Assembly: GCF_001648355.1 (NCBI RefSeq)
Contig: NZ_LXSL01000032.1
Coordinates: 1-64,000, forward strand
DNA: 64,000 bases
Direction: 5' to 3'
Source of the DNA: Eikenella longinqua
Lineage (GTDB): Bacteria > Pseudomonadota > Gammaproteobacteria > Burkholderiales > Neisseriaceae
In this document: positions 49,657 through 58,589 of the stretch, piece after piece
Position numbering within the stretch: the stretch's first letter is position 1
How the letters are laid out: each line of letters begins with the position of its first letter
Program-made: the position numbers and the translations under genes
Notes under the pieces: model-generated
The model's database searches: none
What the model saw: only the letters and a program-made list of their open reading frames with translations
Told to the model about the DNA's origin: nothing

Positions 49657-49874
49657 GTTTTCAGGTAGCCCTGCGCATTCAGGCTACCTGAAAACGAGCG
49701 AAGCGAGTTTCTGCAAAGCTAAAACGTGAACTGCAACGCAGCAAACATACCGGCTTTCACGAAACAGCCAAACCAAGCCCCAATATTTTTCAGGTAGCCT
49801 TTCCAAGCAGAGGCTACCTGAAAAAAGCAGGCAGCCCGCAAACCGTTTAAGCGCAGTAAAGGCTACCTGAAAAA
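49657..49874. repeat. Cluster of five uptake sequences
   Basis: Pairs at 49657-49694 and 49786-49826 and a single copy at 49859. The right arm of the first pair continues into CGAGCGAAGCGAGTTTCTGC, the dispersed repeat. No gene is visible in this 379-base gap. Confidence 0.88.
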
Positions 49875-49959
49875 CACCCCGCCCAACCCAAAACATTTGG
49901 CAGCCCTGCCAAACTCCGCTACACTGCGCCCCTTTTTTCACACCACACAAGGAAACATC

Positions 49960-50379
49960 ATGGCACTCATGGACAACCTGATGAACGCCGCCACCCAAAT
50001 GCTCGGCGGCAAAGACAGCAACGGCGCCGGCTCGCTGAGCGACATGGCGATGGACTTGGTCAAACAGCAAGGCGGTGTGGGCAACCTCATCAACCAATTA
50101 CAGCAAGGCGGCCTGGGCGACGCCCTGAGCAGCTGGGTATCCAACCAAGCCGGCAACCTGCCCGTGTCCGGCAGCCAGCTGCAACAAGCCCTCGGCAGCG
50201 ACACCGTAAACCAGCTCGCCCAAAAATTCGGCGTCGATGCCTCGTAGGCAAGCGACATGCTGGCCAAAATCCTGCCCGACCTGGTAGACAAAGCCACCCC
50301 CAACGGCAGCGCCCAAGATGCCGACGGCTTCGGCTTAGACGACATTGCCTCCCTGCTGCTGCGCAACTTCATGAAATAA
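49960..50379 (+). pseudogene. YidB/DUF937-like protein with an internal amber codon
   Basis: ATG 49960 follows AAGGAAA. Codons 1-95 encode a DUF937-type protein (DNLMNAATQMLGGKDSN, GNLINQLQQGGLGDALSSW, NQLAQKFGVDAS). Codon 96 (50245-50247) is TAG. The same frame then continues ASDMLAKILPDLVDKATPNG and GLDDIASLLLRNFMK to TAA 50377-50379, the expected C-terminus. One CAG-to-TAG change explains it. Either a fresh pseudogene, a truncated product, or read-through. Confidence 0.85.
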
Positions 50380-50381
50380 CC

Positions 50382-50412
50382 AAAGGCCGTTTGCCCCCGC
50401 AAACGGCCTTTT
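50382..50412 (+). terminator. Terminator after the YidB-like gene
   Basis: AAAGGCCGTTTGC (50382-50394) pairs with GCAAACGGCCTTT (50399-50411), 13 bp with a 4-base loop. Confidence 0.88.
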
Positions 50413-50436
50413 CCACCACGGCTCAACGGGCGCAGG

Positions 50437-50485
50437 GGCTACCTGAAACCCTCCCGCGCCCGGCGCAAATATTTTCAGGTAGCCT
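50437..50485. repeat. Inverted uptake pair overlapping the folB stop
   Basis: GGGGCTACCTGAAA and TTTTCAGGTAGCCT. The right copy supplies the last codons and stop of folB on the minus strand. Confidence 0.85.
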
Positions 50486-50834
50486 CCCTGCCCCGCTCCA
50501 CCACCACGCCCACCTCGACCACGCCCGGCAAAATCCCCGGCTTCACCGCCTTCACCCGCACGCTCTCGCAGGCAAACTGCCTGAGCAGCAGCTGCGCCAC
50601 ATGCCCCGCCAGCGCCTCCAGCAGGAAAAACTGCTGCCCCGCCAGCGAAGACACCACCCGCTCCGCCACCTCGGCATAGCTGATGGTGTCCGCCACATCG
50701 TCGCTCGCTTCGGCCGCGCGCAAATCCGCTCTAATATCAATATCCAGCAGCACGGTTTGCGCTCGGCGGCGCTCCCAGTCGAAAACGCCGATCAGGGTTT
50801 GGGCTTTGAGCCCGTGCAGAAAAACAGTATCCAT
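50475..50834 (-). CDS. folB: Dihydroneopterin aldolase
   Basis: 119 residues. FolB pattern: FLHGLKAQTLIGVFDWERRR, TISYAEVAERVV and LLEALAGHVAQLLL, then SVRVKAVKPGILPGV. Cleaves dihydroneopterin in folate synthesis. The C-terminal EAT plus stop is encoded by an uptake sequence (GAG GCT ACC TGA). Divergent from plsY, 57 bases apart. Confidence 0.9.
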   Translation of the reverse strand: MDTVFLHGLKAQTLIGVFDWERRRAQTVLLDIDIRADLRAAEASDDVADTISYAEVAERVVSSLAGQQFFLLEALAGHVAQLLLRQFACESVRVKAVKPGILPGVVEVGVVVERGREAT

Positions 50835-50891
50835 GTTGCGCTTGTCCTCGTGATAAAATCCGGCTCGTTTGTTTGAATGTGAAGCAATGTT

Positions 50892-51512
50892 ATGGCTGAC
50901 ATCTTGTCTGTTTGGGGGCTGGCCGCCGTGGCTGCGTCTTATCTAATCGGCTCGCTCTCGTTTGCCGTGATCGTGTCGAAATGTTACGGGCTTGACGACC
51001 CGCGCAGCTACGGCTCGGGCAACCCGGGCGCCACCAATGTTTTGCGCACCGGCCGCAAGAAAGCCGCCGCGCTCACGCTCTTGGGCGACGCGCTCAAAGG
51101 CCTGCTTGCCGTGCTGCTTGCCCGCTGGCTGCAAGCGCGTTTCGGCCTGGCCGACGAAACGGTGGCGGCGGTGGCGGTGGCGGTGCTCGTGGGGCACATG
51201 TGGCCGCTGTTTTTCGGCTTCAAGGGCGGCAAGGGCGTGGCCACCGCGCTGGGCGTGCTGCTGGCGCTGTCTTGGCCGGTGGCGCTGATTTGCGCGGCGG
51301 TGTGGCTGCTGATGGCCTTCGGGCTGAAAATCTCTTCGCTGGCGGCGCTCACGGCCACGGTGCTCAGCCCGCTGGCGGCGGCGTTTCTGGTGCCGCAGCC
51401 TTCCTGGCAGGCGGCCATCGCGGTGATTGCCGCGATGGTGCTGCTGCGCCACCGCAGCAATATCCAAAACCTGCTCAGCGGCAAAGAAAGCAAAATCGGC
51501 TCGGGCAAATAG
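50892..51512 (+). CDS. plsY: Glycerol-3-phosphate acyltransferase PlsY
   Basis: 206 residues, five membrane segments. PlsY motifs: SYLIGSLSFAVIVSK, DPRSYGSGNPGATNVLRTG, GHMWPLFFGFKGGKGVATAL and LLRHRSNIQNLLSGKE. Transfers the acyl group from acyl phosphate to G3P at the inner membrane, the first step of phospholipid synthesis. folB-plsY divergence is common in beta-proteobacteria. Confidence 0.95.
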   Translation: MADILSVWGLAAVAASYLIGSLSFAVIVSKCYGLDDPRSYGSGNPGATNVLRTGRKKAAALTLLGDALKGLLAVLLARWLQARFGLADETVAAVAVAVLVGHMWPLFFGFKGGKGVATALGVLLALSWPVALICAAVWLLMAFGLKISSLAALTATVLSPLAAAFLVPQPSWQAAIAVIAAMVLLRHRSNIQNLLSGKESKIGSGK

Positions 51513-51534
51513 CGGCCTGCCGAGTGGCTGATTG

Positions 51535-51576
51535 GAGGCTACCTGAAAAATCAAATTGGTTTTTCAGGTAGCCTTT
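51535..51576. terminator. Uptake-sequence hairpin after plsY
   Basis: GGAGGCTACCTGAAAAA and TTTTTCAGGTAGCCTTT, 12-base loop, 23 bases after the stop. Confidence 0.65.
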
Positions 51577-51586
51577 AATGTTTCGG

Positions 51587-51638
51587 GTAGGTCGGGCATT
51601 CATGCCCGACAATCCATATCACGCCCATGCCGACCTAC
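51587..51638. repeat. REP-like palindrome doublet
   Basis: GTAGGTCGGGCATTCATGCC (51587-51606) continues CGAC, a GTAG-headed palindrome, and a truncated mirror copy CATGCCGACCTAC is at 51626-51638. This is the shape of REP elements mobilised by RAYT (TnpA-REP) proteins; no RAYT gene is in the window. Confidence 0.7.
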
Positions 51639-51678
51639 CGCCGATTGCCTTCCAGAACTACTTGAAATTCAATCCAAA

Positions 51679-51725
51679 CATTTTTCAGGTAGCCTTTTGG
51701 CATTCTTCCCAAGGCTACCTGAAAT
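51679..51725. repeat. Inverted uptake pair after hpnE
   Basis: TTTTTCAGGTAGCCTTTT and AAGGCTACCTGAAA, with a decayed copy TTTTCAGGGAGCC immediately right (about 51737) overlapping the hpnE stop region. Confidence 0.85.
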
Positions 51726-51739
51726 CCACACCAGCCTTT

Positions 51740-53044
51740 TCAGGGAGCCTGTTCCCAGCCCGCATCTTTCAGCAGCAATGCCGCCGCCTGCCGCCCGCTC
51801 TGCACCGCCGCTTCCAGCGTGGCGGGGTAGCGCGGGTGCAGGTAGTCGCCGGCGAGATAAATGCGCTGGTGGCGCAGCCAGGCGGTGGGGATGGCGGGGC
51901 GGCTCGTGCAGCTGGCGGCGGTGGCGCGTTTTTCGGTGATCACCTGCGCGGATATGGGGCGCGGCTGGTGCGGGCAGAGGCGCAGCAAATCTTGGTGCAC
52001 GCGTGCCACCCATTCTTCGCTGCCGAGCCGGCCCAGGCGTTCCGACAGCGAAATCACGGCCGACACCTCGCCGCGCCCGAAGCCCAACGCGTCACGGTTG
52101 ATCAGCCATTGCGCCGTGCCTTCGGCGAAGCCGGTAATCGGCGCGGGCAGCGCGGGCGGGTTGGCATAGCGCAGATACACGGTGGTGATGGCGTGGTAGG
52201 CCAATGCATCCAGCGCGGCGGCAATCTCGGGCGGCGCGGCCTCGGGCAGCAGCGCGGGCACATGGTAGGGCGCCACGGCCAGCACGGCGGCGTCGAACGC
52301 CTCGCCGTTGATCAACAGACTGCCCGAAAGCGCCTGCGCCAGCCGCGGCACGCGCGTTGCCAAGCGGATTTCCGCGCCATGCTTGTGCAAACGGCGGCAC
52401 ACCGGCTCGGCAAACAGCCGCCCCAAATCCTGCTTGGGCAGCAGAAAATCACTGGCTGCCCGCTCTGCCCACACGCCGTCGCGCAGCACGTTTTGCAGGC
52501 GTTGCAGCGAGGCCTGCTCCAAATCCGTGTTCATCGCGCCCCACACCAGCGGCTGCCAAAACTGCTGCTGCAAACGGTGCGACACCCGCCGCTGCCGCAG
52601 CCAGCCTGCCACGGGCACGTCTGTTTCCAGCCGCAAGCCCTGCAAAGCGCGCATTTGGCGCAGCAGCGCGGTTTTTTCGCCCCAGCCGATGCCGCGCGCG
52701 CGCAGCACGCCGGCGAGCAGGTGCAGCGGCGCAGGCAGGCGGCGGGCGGCAAATTGCAGGCCGTCGGCCATGTGCCACTGCAAGGGTAGGCGCAGAAACG
52801 CCTCTTCCTCGCGCACGCTGCAGCGCGCCAGCACATCGAGCACCTGCCGGTATGCGCCCACCAGAATGTGCTGGCCGTTATCCGCATGGGCAAAATCGCC
52901 GCTGCCGCCAAAGGTACGCGCCCGCCCGCCGCACTGCCGCCCGGCTTCAAACAGGGTGATGCGGGCATGGCCGCACAGTGCTTCCGCCGCCGCCAGCCCC
53001 GCCCAGCCGCCGCCGATCACCGCCACACGCGGCGCGGCATTCAT
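51740..53044 (-). CDS. hpnE: Hydroxysqualene dehydroxylase
   Basis: 434 residues. FAD dinucleotide-binding motif AVIGGGWAGLAAAEALC (about 8-24), then GGRARTFG and the C-terminal FAD motif YLAGDYLHPRYPATLEAAVQ. Phytoene-desaturase-like fold. Converts hydroxysqualene to squalene. ATGA overlap with hpnD just upstream, so the two are translationally coupled. Confidence 0.92.
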   Translation of the reverse strand: MNAAPRVAVIGGGWAGLAAAEALCGHARITLFEAGRQCGGRARTFGGSGDFAHADNGQHILVGAYRQVLDVLARCSVREEEAFLRLPLQWHMADGLQFAARRLPAPLHLLAGVLRARGIGWGEKTALLRQMRALQGLRLETDVPVAGWLRQRRVSHRLQQQFWQPLVWGAMNTDLEQASLQRLQNVLRDGVWAERAASDFLLPKQDLGRLFAEPVCRRLHKHGAEIRLATRVPRLAQALSGSLLINGEAFDAAVLAVAPYHVPALLPEAAPPEIAAALDALAYHAITTVYLRYANPPALPAPITGFAEGTAQWLINRDALGFGRGEVSAVISLSERLGRLGSEEWVARVHQDLLRLCPHQPRPISAQVITEKRATAASCTSRPAIPTAWLRHQRIYLAGDYLHPRYPATLEAAVQSGRQAAALLLKDAGWEQAP

Positions 53045-53892
53045 GGCTTAAACCCCAAGAGCCAGGTTTTCAGGGCGATGCGCGCCTTGCGCGGCTTCGG
53101 AATCGCCAGCTTGTAGCGCAGCACGTTAGCGGCGCCGTCGCGCTCGATTTCGTTGAGCAGCGCGTAATAAATGGCGGCCATCACCAGCCCGGCCTTCTGG
53201 CCGCGCCGCTCGGCAGCAGGCAGCAGGGCCACGGCTTCGCGGTAGGTTTGGCGGGCGCGGGCTACCTGAAAAGCCATCAGCTCGGCAAATTCCGGGCTGC
53301 CTTTGCGTTGCAGAATATCGGCGGCGGGCACGCCGAAACGCTGCAAATCTTCCACCGGCAGGTAAATCCGCCCCAGCCCGGCATCTTCGCCCACGTCGCG
53401 GATGATGTTGGTGAGCTGCAGGGCGAGGCCCATTTTGTCGGCATAATCGAGCACGGCGGGATCTTGGAAACCGAGGATGCGGGTAATCAGCCTCCCCACC
53501 GCGCCGGCCACGCGCCGGCAGTATTGCTGCAAGGCGGCGAAATCGGCATAGCGGGCGGGGCTCAAATCCATTTCCACGCCGTCGAGCACGGCGGTCAGCT
53601 CGTTTTCAGGTAGCCCGAAGGTGGGGGCGACTTCGCGCAGGGCTTGGTTTACGGGATGCTCGGGCAGGGTGGCGCCGTGGAAGATTTTGGCCGTGTCTTG
53701 CCGCCACCAGGCCAGCGTTTGCGCGGCCACGGCGGGGTCGGAGCAGTTGTCGGTCGCGTCGTCGAGCTCTCGGCAGTAGGCATAGAGCACGGTCATGGCG
53801 CGGCGTTTTTCCGGCGGCAGGAAGCGGAAGCCGGCGAGGAAACTGGAGCCGCTGGCTTCGGCTTTTTGGCGGCAGTAGTCGAATGGGGTCAT
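53041..53892 (-). CDS. hpnD: Presqualene diphosphate synthase
   Basis: 283 residues. Trans-isoprenyl synthase with Asp-rich motifs YCRELDDATD (about 39-48) and LQLTNIIRDVGED (about 158-170). Joins two farnesyl diphosphates. Uptake sequences near 53604 (GLPENELT) and 53261 (AFQVARAR) are encoded in frame. hpnC and hopanoid cyclase genes are not in the window. Confidence 0.92.
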   Translation of the reverse strand: MTPFDYCRQKAEASGSSFLAGFRFLPPEKRRAMTVLYAYCRELDDATDNCSDPAVAAQTLAWWRQDTAKIFHGATLPEHPVNQALREVAPTFGLPENELTAVLDGVEMDLSPARYADFAALQQYCRRVAGAVGRLITRILGFQDPAVLDYADKMGLALQLTNIIRDVGEDAGLGRIYLPVEDLQRFGVPAADILQRKGSPEFAELMAFQVARARQTYREAVALLPAAERRGQKAGLVMAAIYYALLNEIERDGAANVLRYKLAIPKPRKARIALKTWLLGFKP

Positions 53893-53923
53893 AAAATCTT
53901 CATCAACATGCTAATCAAACTTG

Positions 53924-54060
53924 GAGGCTACCTGAAAAACAGGCAGTTTGTTTTAATGATGGCTGCGGGCTTTCATTGCACGGCAGCCGATATTTTCAGG
54001 TAGCCTCAAATGCGGGAAAAGGCTACCTGAAAAATCGGCAAACCGGTTTTCAGGTAGCCC
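53924..54060. repeat. Four uptake sequences between purF and hpnD
   Basis: Copies at about 53925, 53993, 54018 and 54046, alternating in direction; the last three can form nested hairpins downstream of purF. Confidence 0.88.
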
Positions 54061-54083
54061 CTCCCCCGTTTGCATGGCAAGGC

Positions 54084-55610
54084 CTATTCCCTGCTGGAGC
54101 CCACGCGGATGCCGTGCTCCATCTGGCCGGCTGGGGCGCTGCCTTTGCCGCCTTTCTGGTTTTCGGAGAGGCGTTGCAGGTAGCCTTCGTCGATGTCGCC
54201 GGTGGCATAGCAGCCGTTGAAGCAGGAGCTGTCGAAGCCTTCGATGGCGGGGTTGAGCGCACGCACCACGTTTTCCAAATCGGCCAAATCTTGAAACACC
54301 ACGCCGTCGGCGGAAATTTCGGCGGCGATTTGCTCGGCGTCGCGGCCGTTGGCAATCAGCTCGCTGCGGGTGGGCATGTCGATGCCGTACACGTTGGGGT
54401 AGCGTACTTCGGGCGCGGCGGAGGCGAAATACACTTTGCGGGCGCCGGCGGCGCGCACCATTTCCACAATTTCGCGGCTGGTGGTGCCGCGCACGATGGA
54501 ATCGTCCACCAGCAGCACGGATTTGCCGGCAAATTCGCTGTCGATGGGGTTGAGCTTCTGGCGCACGGATTTTTTGCGCGTGGCCTGGCCGGGCATGATG
54601 AAGGTACGGCCGATGTAGCGGTTTTTAATCAGGCCTTCGCGGTAGGGTTTGCCCAGGTGCATGGCCAGCTGAAGTGCGCTGGGGCGGCTGGTGTCGGGGA
54701 TGGGCATCACCACGTCGATTTCGTCGGCATTCAGGCTGCGTTTCACTTTTTCGGCCAGAGTGACGCCCATATCGAGCCGCGCCTGATACACGGATACGCC
54801 GTTCATCACCGAATCCGGCCGCGCGAAATACACGTATTCAAACAGGCAGGGCAACAGGCGCGGCGCCTCGGCGCATTGGCTGCTGTGAAACTCGCCGTTG
54901 AAGCCGATAAACACGGCCTCGCCCGGCGCGATATCGCGCACCAATTCATAGCCCAGGCTGGGGAACACGATGGATTCGGAAGACACCATATAGGCGGTGC
55001 GCCCTTCGCCGTCGGTGTGTTTGCCCAACACCAGCGGGCGGATGCCGTGCGGGTCGCGGAAGGCGAGCATGCCGTAGCCGGCAATCAGTGCCACCACGCC
55101 GTAGGCGCCACGCACTTGGCGGTTGAGCGCGGAAACGGCGTGGAAAATATCGCCCACTTCCAGCTCGGTGCGGCCGCCCATGATGTGCTGCAACTCGCTG
55201 GCCAGCACGTTGAGCAGCACTTCCGAATCGGAGCCGGTGTTGATGTGGCGCAGGTGGCGGCGGTGCAGGGCGGCATAGAGCTCCTCGGTGTTGGTGAGGT
55301 TGCCGTTGTGCGCCAAAACGATGCCGAAGGGCGAGTTCACATAGAAAGGCTGCGCCTCGGCGCTGCTGCCGGCATTGCCCGCCGTGGGATAGCGCACATG
55401 GGCGATGCCCGCGTTGCCCACTAGGTTGCGCATATCGCGCGTGCGGAACACATCACGCACCATGCCGATGTCTTTGTGCATATGAAACATATTGCCCTCG
55501 GCCGTTACGATGCCCGCCGCATCTTGCCCGCGGTGCTGCAACACCTGCAAGCCGTCATACAGCAACTGATTTACCGGCTCATACGCCACCATGCCCAACA
55601 CGCCACACAT
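54084..55610 (-). CDS. purF: Amidophosphoribosyltransferase
   Basis: 508 residues from the ATG complemented at 55608-55610; a longer reading is rejected because the catalytic Cys must follow Met1 (MCGVLGMVAYEPVNQ). Glutaminase half with HVRYPTAGNAGSSAEAQPFY; PRPP-binding half with VLLVDDSIVRGTTSREIVEM. First committed step of purine synthesis. Fourth gene of folC-dedD-cvpA-purF, the same order as in E. coli. Confidence 0.97.
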   Translation of the reverse strand: MCGVLGMVAYEPVNQLLYDGLQVLQHRGQDAAGIVTAEGNMFHMHKDIGMVRDVFRTRDMRNLVGNAGIAHVRYPTAGNAGSSAEAQPFYVNSPFGIVLAHNGNLTNTEELYAALHRRHLRHINTGSDSEVLLNVLASELQHIMGGRTELEVGDIFHAVSALNRQVRGAYGVVALIAGYGMLAFRDPHGIRPLVLGKHTDGEGRTAYMVSSESIVFPSLGYELVRDIAPGEAVFIGFNGEFHSSQCAEAPRLLPCLFEYVYFARPDSVMNGVSVYQARLDMGVTLAEKVKRSLNADEIDVVMPIPDTSRPSALQLAMHLGKPYREGLIKNRYIGRTFIMPGQATRKKSVRQKLNPIDSEFAGKSVLLVDDSIVRGTTSREIVEMVRAAGARKVYFASAAPEVRYPNVYGIDMPTRSELIANGRDAEQIAAEISADGVVFQDLADLENVVRALNPAIEGFDSSCFNGCYATGDIDEGYLQRLSENQKGGKGSAPAGQMEHGIRVGSSRE

Positions 55611-55614
55611 AAAT

Positions 55615-56121
55615 TCACTCCCCCGGCTCTTGCCGGTAATCAACATGATCCGCCATAAACGGCGGCAGATAGGGCACGGCCAGCTTGGCCAGCCCCTCGA
55701 AAACGAAAGCGGTTTGCGAATGCCGCCATTCCTCGCTGGCGGGCAAATCGGTAAACGCGCAGGCCAGCACCACCAGCGTGACCGCCAGCACGCCCTTCAC
55801 TGCGCCAAATAGCCCGCCCAGCAGGCGGTTTACCCCGCCCAAGCCCACCGCGCCCGCAGAAGAAGTGAGCACGGTTTGCAGCAGGCGGAACAATAACCTC
55901 GCCAGCAAAAACACGCCGATAAACGCCACCACCACAGCCAACGCCGGCGGGCGCAGGCTACCTGAAAGCCAATCGCCCACCGGCGGGGAAAGCAGCTTGG
56001 CCGCCAACAGCGAGCCCAGCCACGAAACCAGACCCACCAATTCGGCCACCACGCCGCGGAACAGCGAAATCAGCGTGAAGGCCGCAATCACAAACAGGGC
56101 GGCATAATCGAATAAAGTCAT
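55615..56121 (-). CDS. cvpA: Colicin V production protein homologue
   Basis: 168 residues, four membrane segments. Typical CvpA pattern: FDYAALFVIAAFTLISLFRG, then GLVSWLGSLLAAKLLSPPVG and GVNRLLGGLFGAVKGVLAV. Inner-membrane protein linked to envelope stress and purine operon. An uptake sequence near 55957 encodes WLSGSLRPP in the second loop. Four bases before purF. Confidence 0.93.
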   Translation of the reverse strand: MTLFDYAALFVIAAFTLISLFRGVVAELVGLVSWLGSLLAAKLLSPPVGDWLSGSLRPPALAVVVAFIGVFLLARLLFRLLQTVLTSSAGAVGLGGVNRLLGGLFGAVKGVLAVTLVVLACAFTDLPASEEWRHSQTAFVFEGLAKLAVPYLPPFMADHVDYRQEPGE

Positions 56122-57170
56122 CAGCGCTCCAGCAGCATGCCGTCCAAACCCTGCGCCTTAATCTTGCCCAGCGCCTGATTGGCGGCCTGCCGGTTGGGAT
56201 AAGAGCCGGTGCGCACACGGTAGAGCGCGTTGCTGCCTTTATTGGGCGGCGCGGCCACATAGGCGCTCACGCCCGCATCCGCCAGCCGTTTCTGCACCGA
56301 GCGCGCCTGCTCCTCGCTGGTATAGGCGCCCACTTGGATCACCATACGCTTGTCCGGCTGGGCGGCTTGGCCCTCGGCCGCTTTGCCGCCGGAAGAAACC
56401 TGGTTGGCGGCACGGTTGTTCAAAATATCTTCCGGAGAAAGGCGGTTGTTGCGCCGCTCGGGCTTGCGCTCTTCATTGCGGCGCGAACGTTCGGCGGGCT
56501 TGCTTTCCGGCTGGCGCGCGCGCGGCTGCTGGGCAGCGGGCTGCTGCGGTTTCTCGGCTTCGGCACGGCGGGGATGCTCTGCGGCTGGCTTGGCCGGTTG
56601 CGCGGCTGGCGGCACAGCAGGCTTAGCCTGCGGCACGGGCGGCTCGGGGCGGTTGTTTTCCGCTGCCGCTCGGCGTTCCGGCGCAGGTTTGCTTTCCGCA
56701 CGCGGCTCGGGTGCCGGGCGGCGCGCTTGGGCGGGCGGGTTGGCGGCGCTGCCTGAATTGGCCAGTGGATTGGGCAGCACGGCGGTTTGCGTATCTACCG
56801 GTTTGGCAGGCTGCACGGGCGGCGGAGCGGGCTGTGCAGCCGGCGGCACCGGCTCGGCCACCACCACTTCCTGCGGCGCAGACACCGGCTGCGGCGGCAT
56901 TTCCACCGAAGTATCCGCGCCATCGGGCACTTCCGCCACCGGCTCGGGCAGCGGCTGCACGTCCACCACGGCGGAAGCTGCGGTTTCGCCGCCGCTCACG
57001 GTTACTTCGCCGGGTGCGGCGTTATTCTTATCGCTGCCCAGCACTTTGGCCAGCAGCAGCGCCACCACGGCGGTGAGCAGCAGCGCGCCCACCAGGCGGC
57101 GGCGGTTTTTGCGCTTGATCTGCTCGTATTCTTCCAGATGGCGCCAATTGGGGTTGGATTGCGGGGGCAT
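56121..57170 (-). CDS. dedD: SPOR-domain protein, DedD-like
   Basis: 349 residues. Short cytosolic N-terminus, one membrane helix (RLVGALLLTAVVALLLAKVL), a long Pro/Ala/Gln/Arg-rich periplasmic linker (about 60-265), and a C-terminal SPOR domain (MVIQVGAYTSEEQARSVQKR to the end) that binds denuded glycan at the septum. The linker is about twice as long as in E. coli DedD. Its stop overlaps the cvpA start. Confidence 0.9.
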   Translation of the reverse strand: MPPQSNPNWRHLEEYEQIKRKNRRRLVGALLLTAVVALLLAKVLGSDKNNAAPGEVTVSGGETAASAVVDVQPLPEPVAEVPDGADTSVEMPPQPVSAPQEVVVAEPVPPAAQPAPPPVQPAKPVDTQTAVLPNPLANSGSAANPPAQARRPAPEPRAESKPAPERRAAAENNRPEPPVPQAKPAVPPAAQPAKPAAEHPRRAEAEKPQQPAAQQPRARQPESKPAERSRRNEERKPERRNNRLSPEDILNNRAANQVSSGGKAAEGQAAQPDKRMVIQVGAYTSEEQARSVQKRLADAGVSAYVAAPPNKGSNALYRVRTGSYPNRQAANQALGKIKAQGLDGMLLER

Positions 57171-57201
57171 AACTGATTATTCCTGTTGCGACGGCTTTCC
57201 C

Positions 57202-57302
57202 TAGCCAGCCGATTTTTTCCCCAGCCAGGCAGCGAGCCTCAGCAGTACAGGCAGCACGGCAAGGCGGGCTCACGCCGCAGGGGGAAAGAAGTGGCTTGGC
57301 TA
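57202..57302. mobile_element. Degenerate Correia-like element with divergent arms
   Basis: TAGCCAGCCGATTTTTTCCC at the left mirrors GGGGGAAAGAAGTGGCTTGG plus CTA at the right with a few mismatches. The core GCGAGCCTCAGCAGTACAGG and CAGCACGGCAAGGCG resembles the other elements. Its right end provides the TAG stop of folC. Confidence 0.6.
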
Positions 57303-58589
57303 CATGATTTCGGCCACCGTGTGAAACGAACCAAATACGACAATTCTATCATTTTCGCCTGCCTCCGATAAGGCGGCGCGGTAGGCCTCGGCCACGCTGC
57401 CAAACAGGCGCACATTGCCGATGCCGGCGGCTTGCAGGTGCGCTTGCAAGGCTTCTGCCGAGAGGCCGCGCGGCAGCGGCAGCGGCGCCACCAGCCATTC
57501 GTCGAACTGGTCTTGCAGCAGCTCGAGCACGGCGCCGATGTCTTTATCCGCCAGCATGCTGAACACGGCCAGCCGCTTTTGCGCGAAAGGCAGCGCGATG
57601 AGGCTGCGGCGCAGGGCGCGGGCGGCGTGCGGATTGTGCCCCACATCCAAGATGGTGAGTGGGCGGCCGGGCAGCACTTGGAAGCGCCCGGGGTGCTGCA
57701 CATCCAGCAGGCCGCGCTTGATGGCGCCGATATCTACCGGCAGGCGCGCGTTCAGGCATTCGAGCACGGCCAGCGCGCAGGCGGCATTGCCGAGCTGATA
57801 AGCGCCGCGCAGGGCGGGAAAGGGCAGCGCGTTGCGCTTGCGGCTACCTGAAAACTGCGGGCTGTGCTCGGGATGGAAGTGAAACGACCATTGCTGCTGC
57901 TCCAGTTTGCTGAAGCCGAAATCGCGCCCGGCCAGGAGCAAATCGGCGCCGATGGCTTCGGCGTGGCGGCGCAGCGATTCGGGCGGCGGGTTTTGCCCGC
58001 AGATGGCGGGTTTGCCGGGGCGGAACACGCCGGCTTTCTCAAAGGCGATGGCTTCCACCGTGTCGCCCAAGAAGGCTTGGTGATCCAAATCGACGGAAGT
58101 GACCATGGCCACGTCGGCATCGAAAATGTTTACCGCGTCGAGCCGCCCGCCGAGGCCGACTTCCAAAATCATCACGTCTACTTCGGCGCGGTGGAAAATA
58201 TCCACGGCGGCCAAGGCGTTAAATTCGAAATAGGTGAGCGCGGTGTTGCCGCGGGCGGCTTCGATGCGCTCGAACGCGGCCACGATGGCTTCGTCGGAGG
58301 CAGGCCGGCCGTTTACGCAGATGCGCTCGTTGTAGCGCAGGATGTGCGGGCTGGTGAGCATGCCAGTGGAGAAGCCGGCGGCGCGGTAGATGCTTTCCAA
58401 AAAAGCGCACACCGAGCCTTTGCCGTTGGTGCCGGCCACCACAACCACGGGGCATTGCGGCTGCAGGCCCATGCGTTCTTGCACGGCGCGGATGCGCTCC
58501 AAGCCCATGTCGATGCTGCCGTGGCTGTGGGCGGTGCCGCCGGTGTAGGCGGTTTCGAGGTGGGCGAGCCATTGGGGGAGTGTTTTCAT
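57300..58589 (-). CDS. folC: Dihydrofolate/folylpolyglutamate synthase
   Basis: 429 residues from ATG complemented at 58587-58589 (MKTLPQWLAHLETAYTGG); the longer frame starts in an uptake sequence. Mur-ligase fold: P-loop VVVAGTNGKGSVCAFLE, DVMILEVGLGGRLDAVN, VTSVDLDHQAFLGDT and DVGHNPHAARAL. An uptake sequence near 57841 encodes QFSGSRKR. Its TAG stop lies within the end of a Correia-like element, so the original C-terminus may be altered. First gene of the purF operon. Confidence 0.94.
   Translation of the reverse strand: MKTLPQWLAHLETAYTGGTAHSHGSIDMGLERIRAVQERMGLQPQCPVVVVAGTNGKGSVCAFLESIYRAAGFSTGMLTSPHILRYNERICVNGRPASDEAIVAAFERIEAARGNTALTYFEFNALAAVDIFHRAEVDVMILEVGLGGRLDAVNIFDADVAMVTSVDLDHQAFLGDTVEAIAFEKAGVFRPGKPAICGQNPPPESLRRHAEAIGADLLLAGRDFGFSKLEQQQWSFHFHPEHSPQFSGSRKRNALPFPALRGAYQLGNAACALAVLECLNARLPVDIGAIKRGLLDVQHPGRFQVLPGRPLTILDVGHNPHAARALRRSLIALPFAQKRLAVFSMLADKDIGAVLELLQDQFDEWLVAPLPLPRGLSAEALQAHLQAAGIGNVRLFGSVAEAYRAALSEAGENDRIVVFGSFHTVAEIM

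Noticed and set aside
53976..55424. 482-codon plus-strand frame opposite purF
   Set aside because: It begins inside uptake sequences and mirrors purF.
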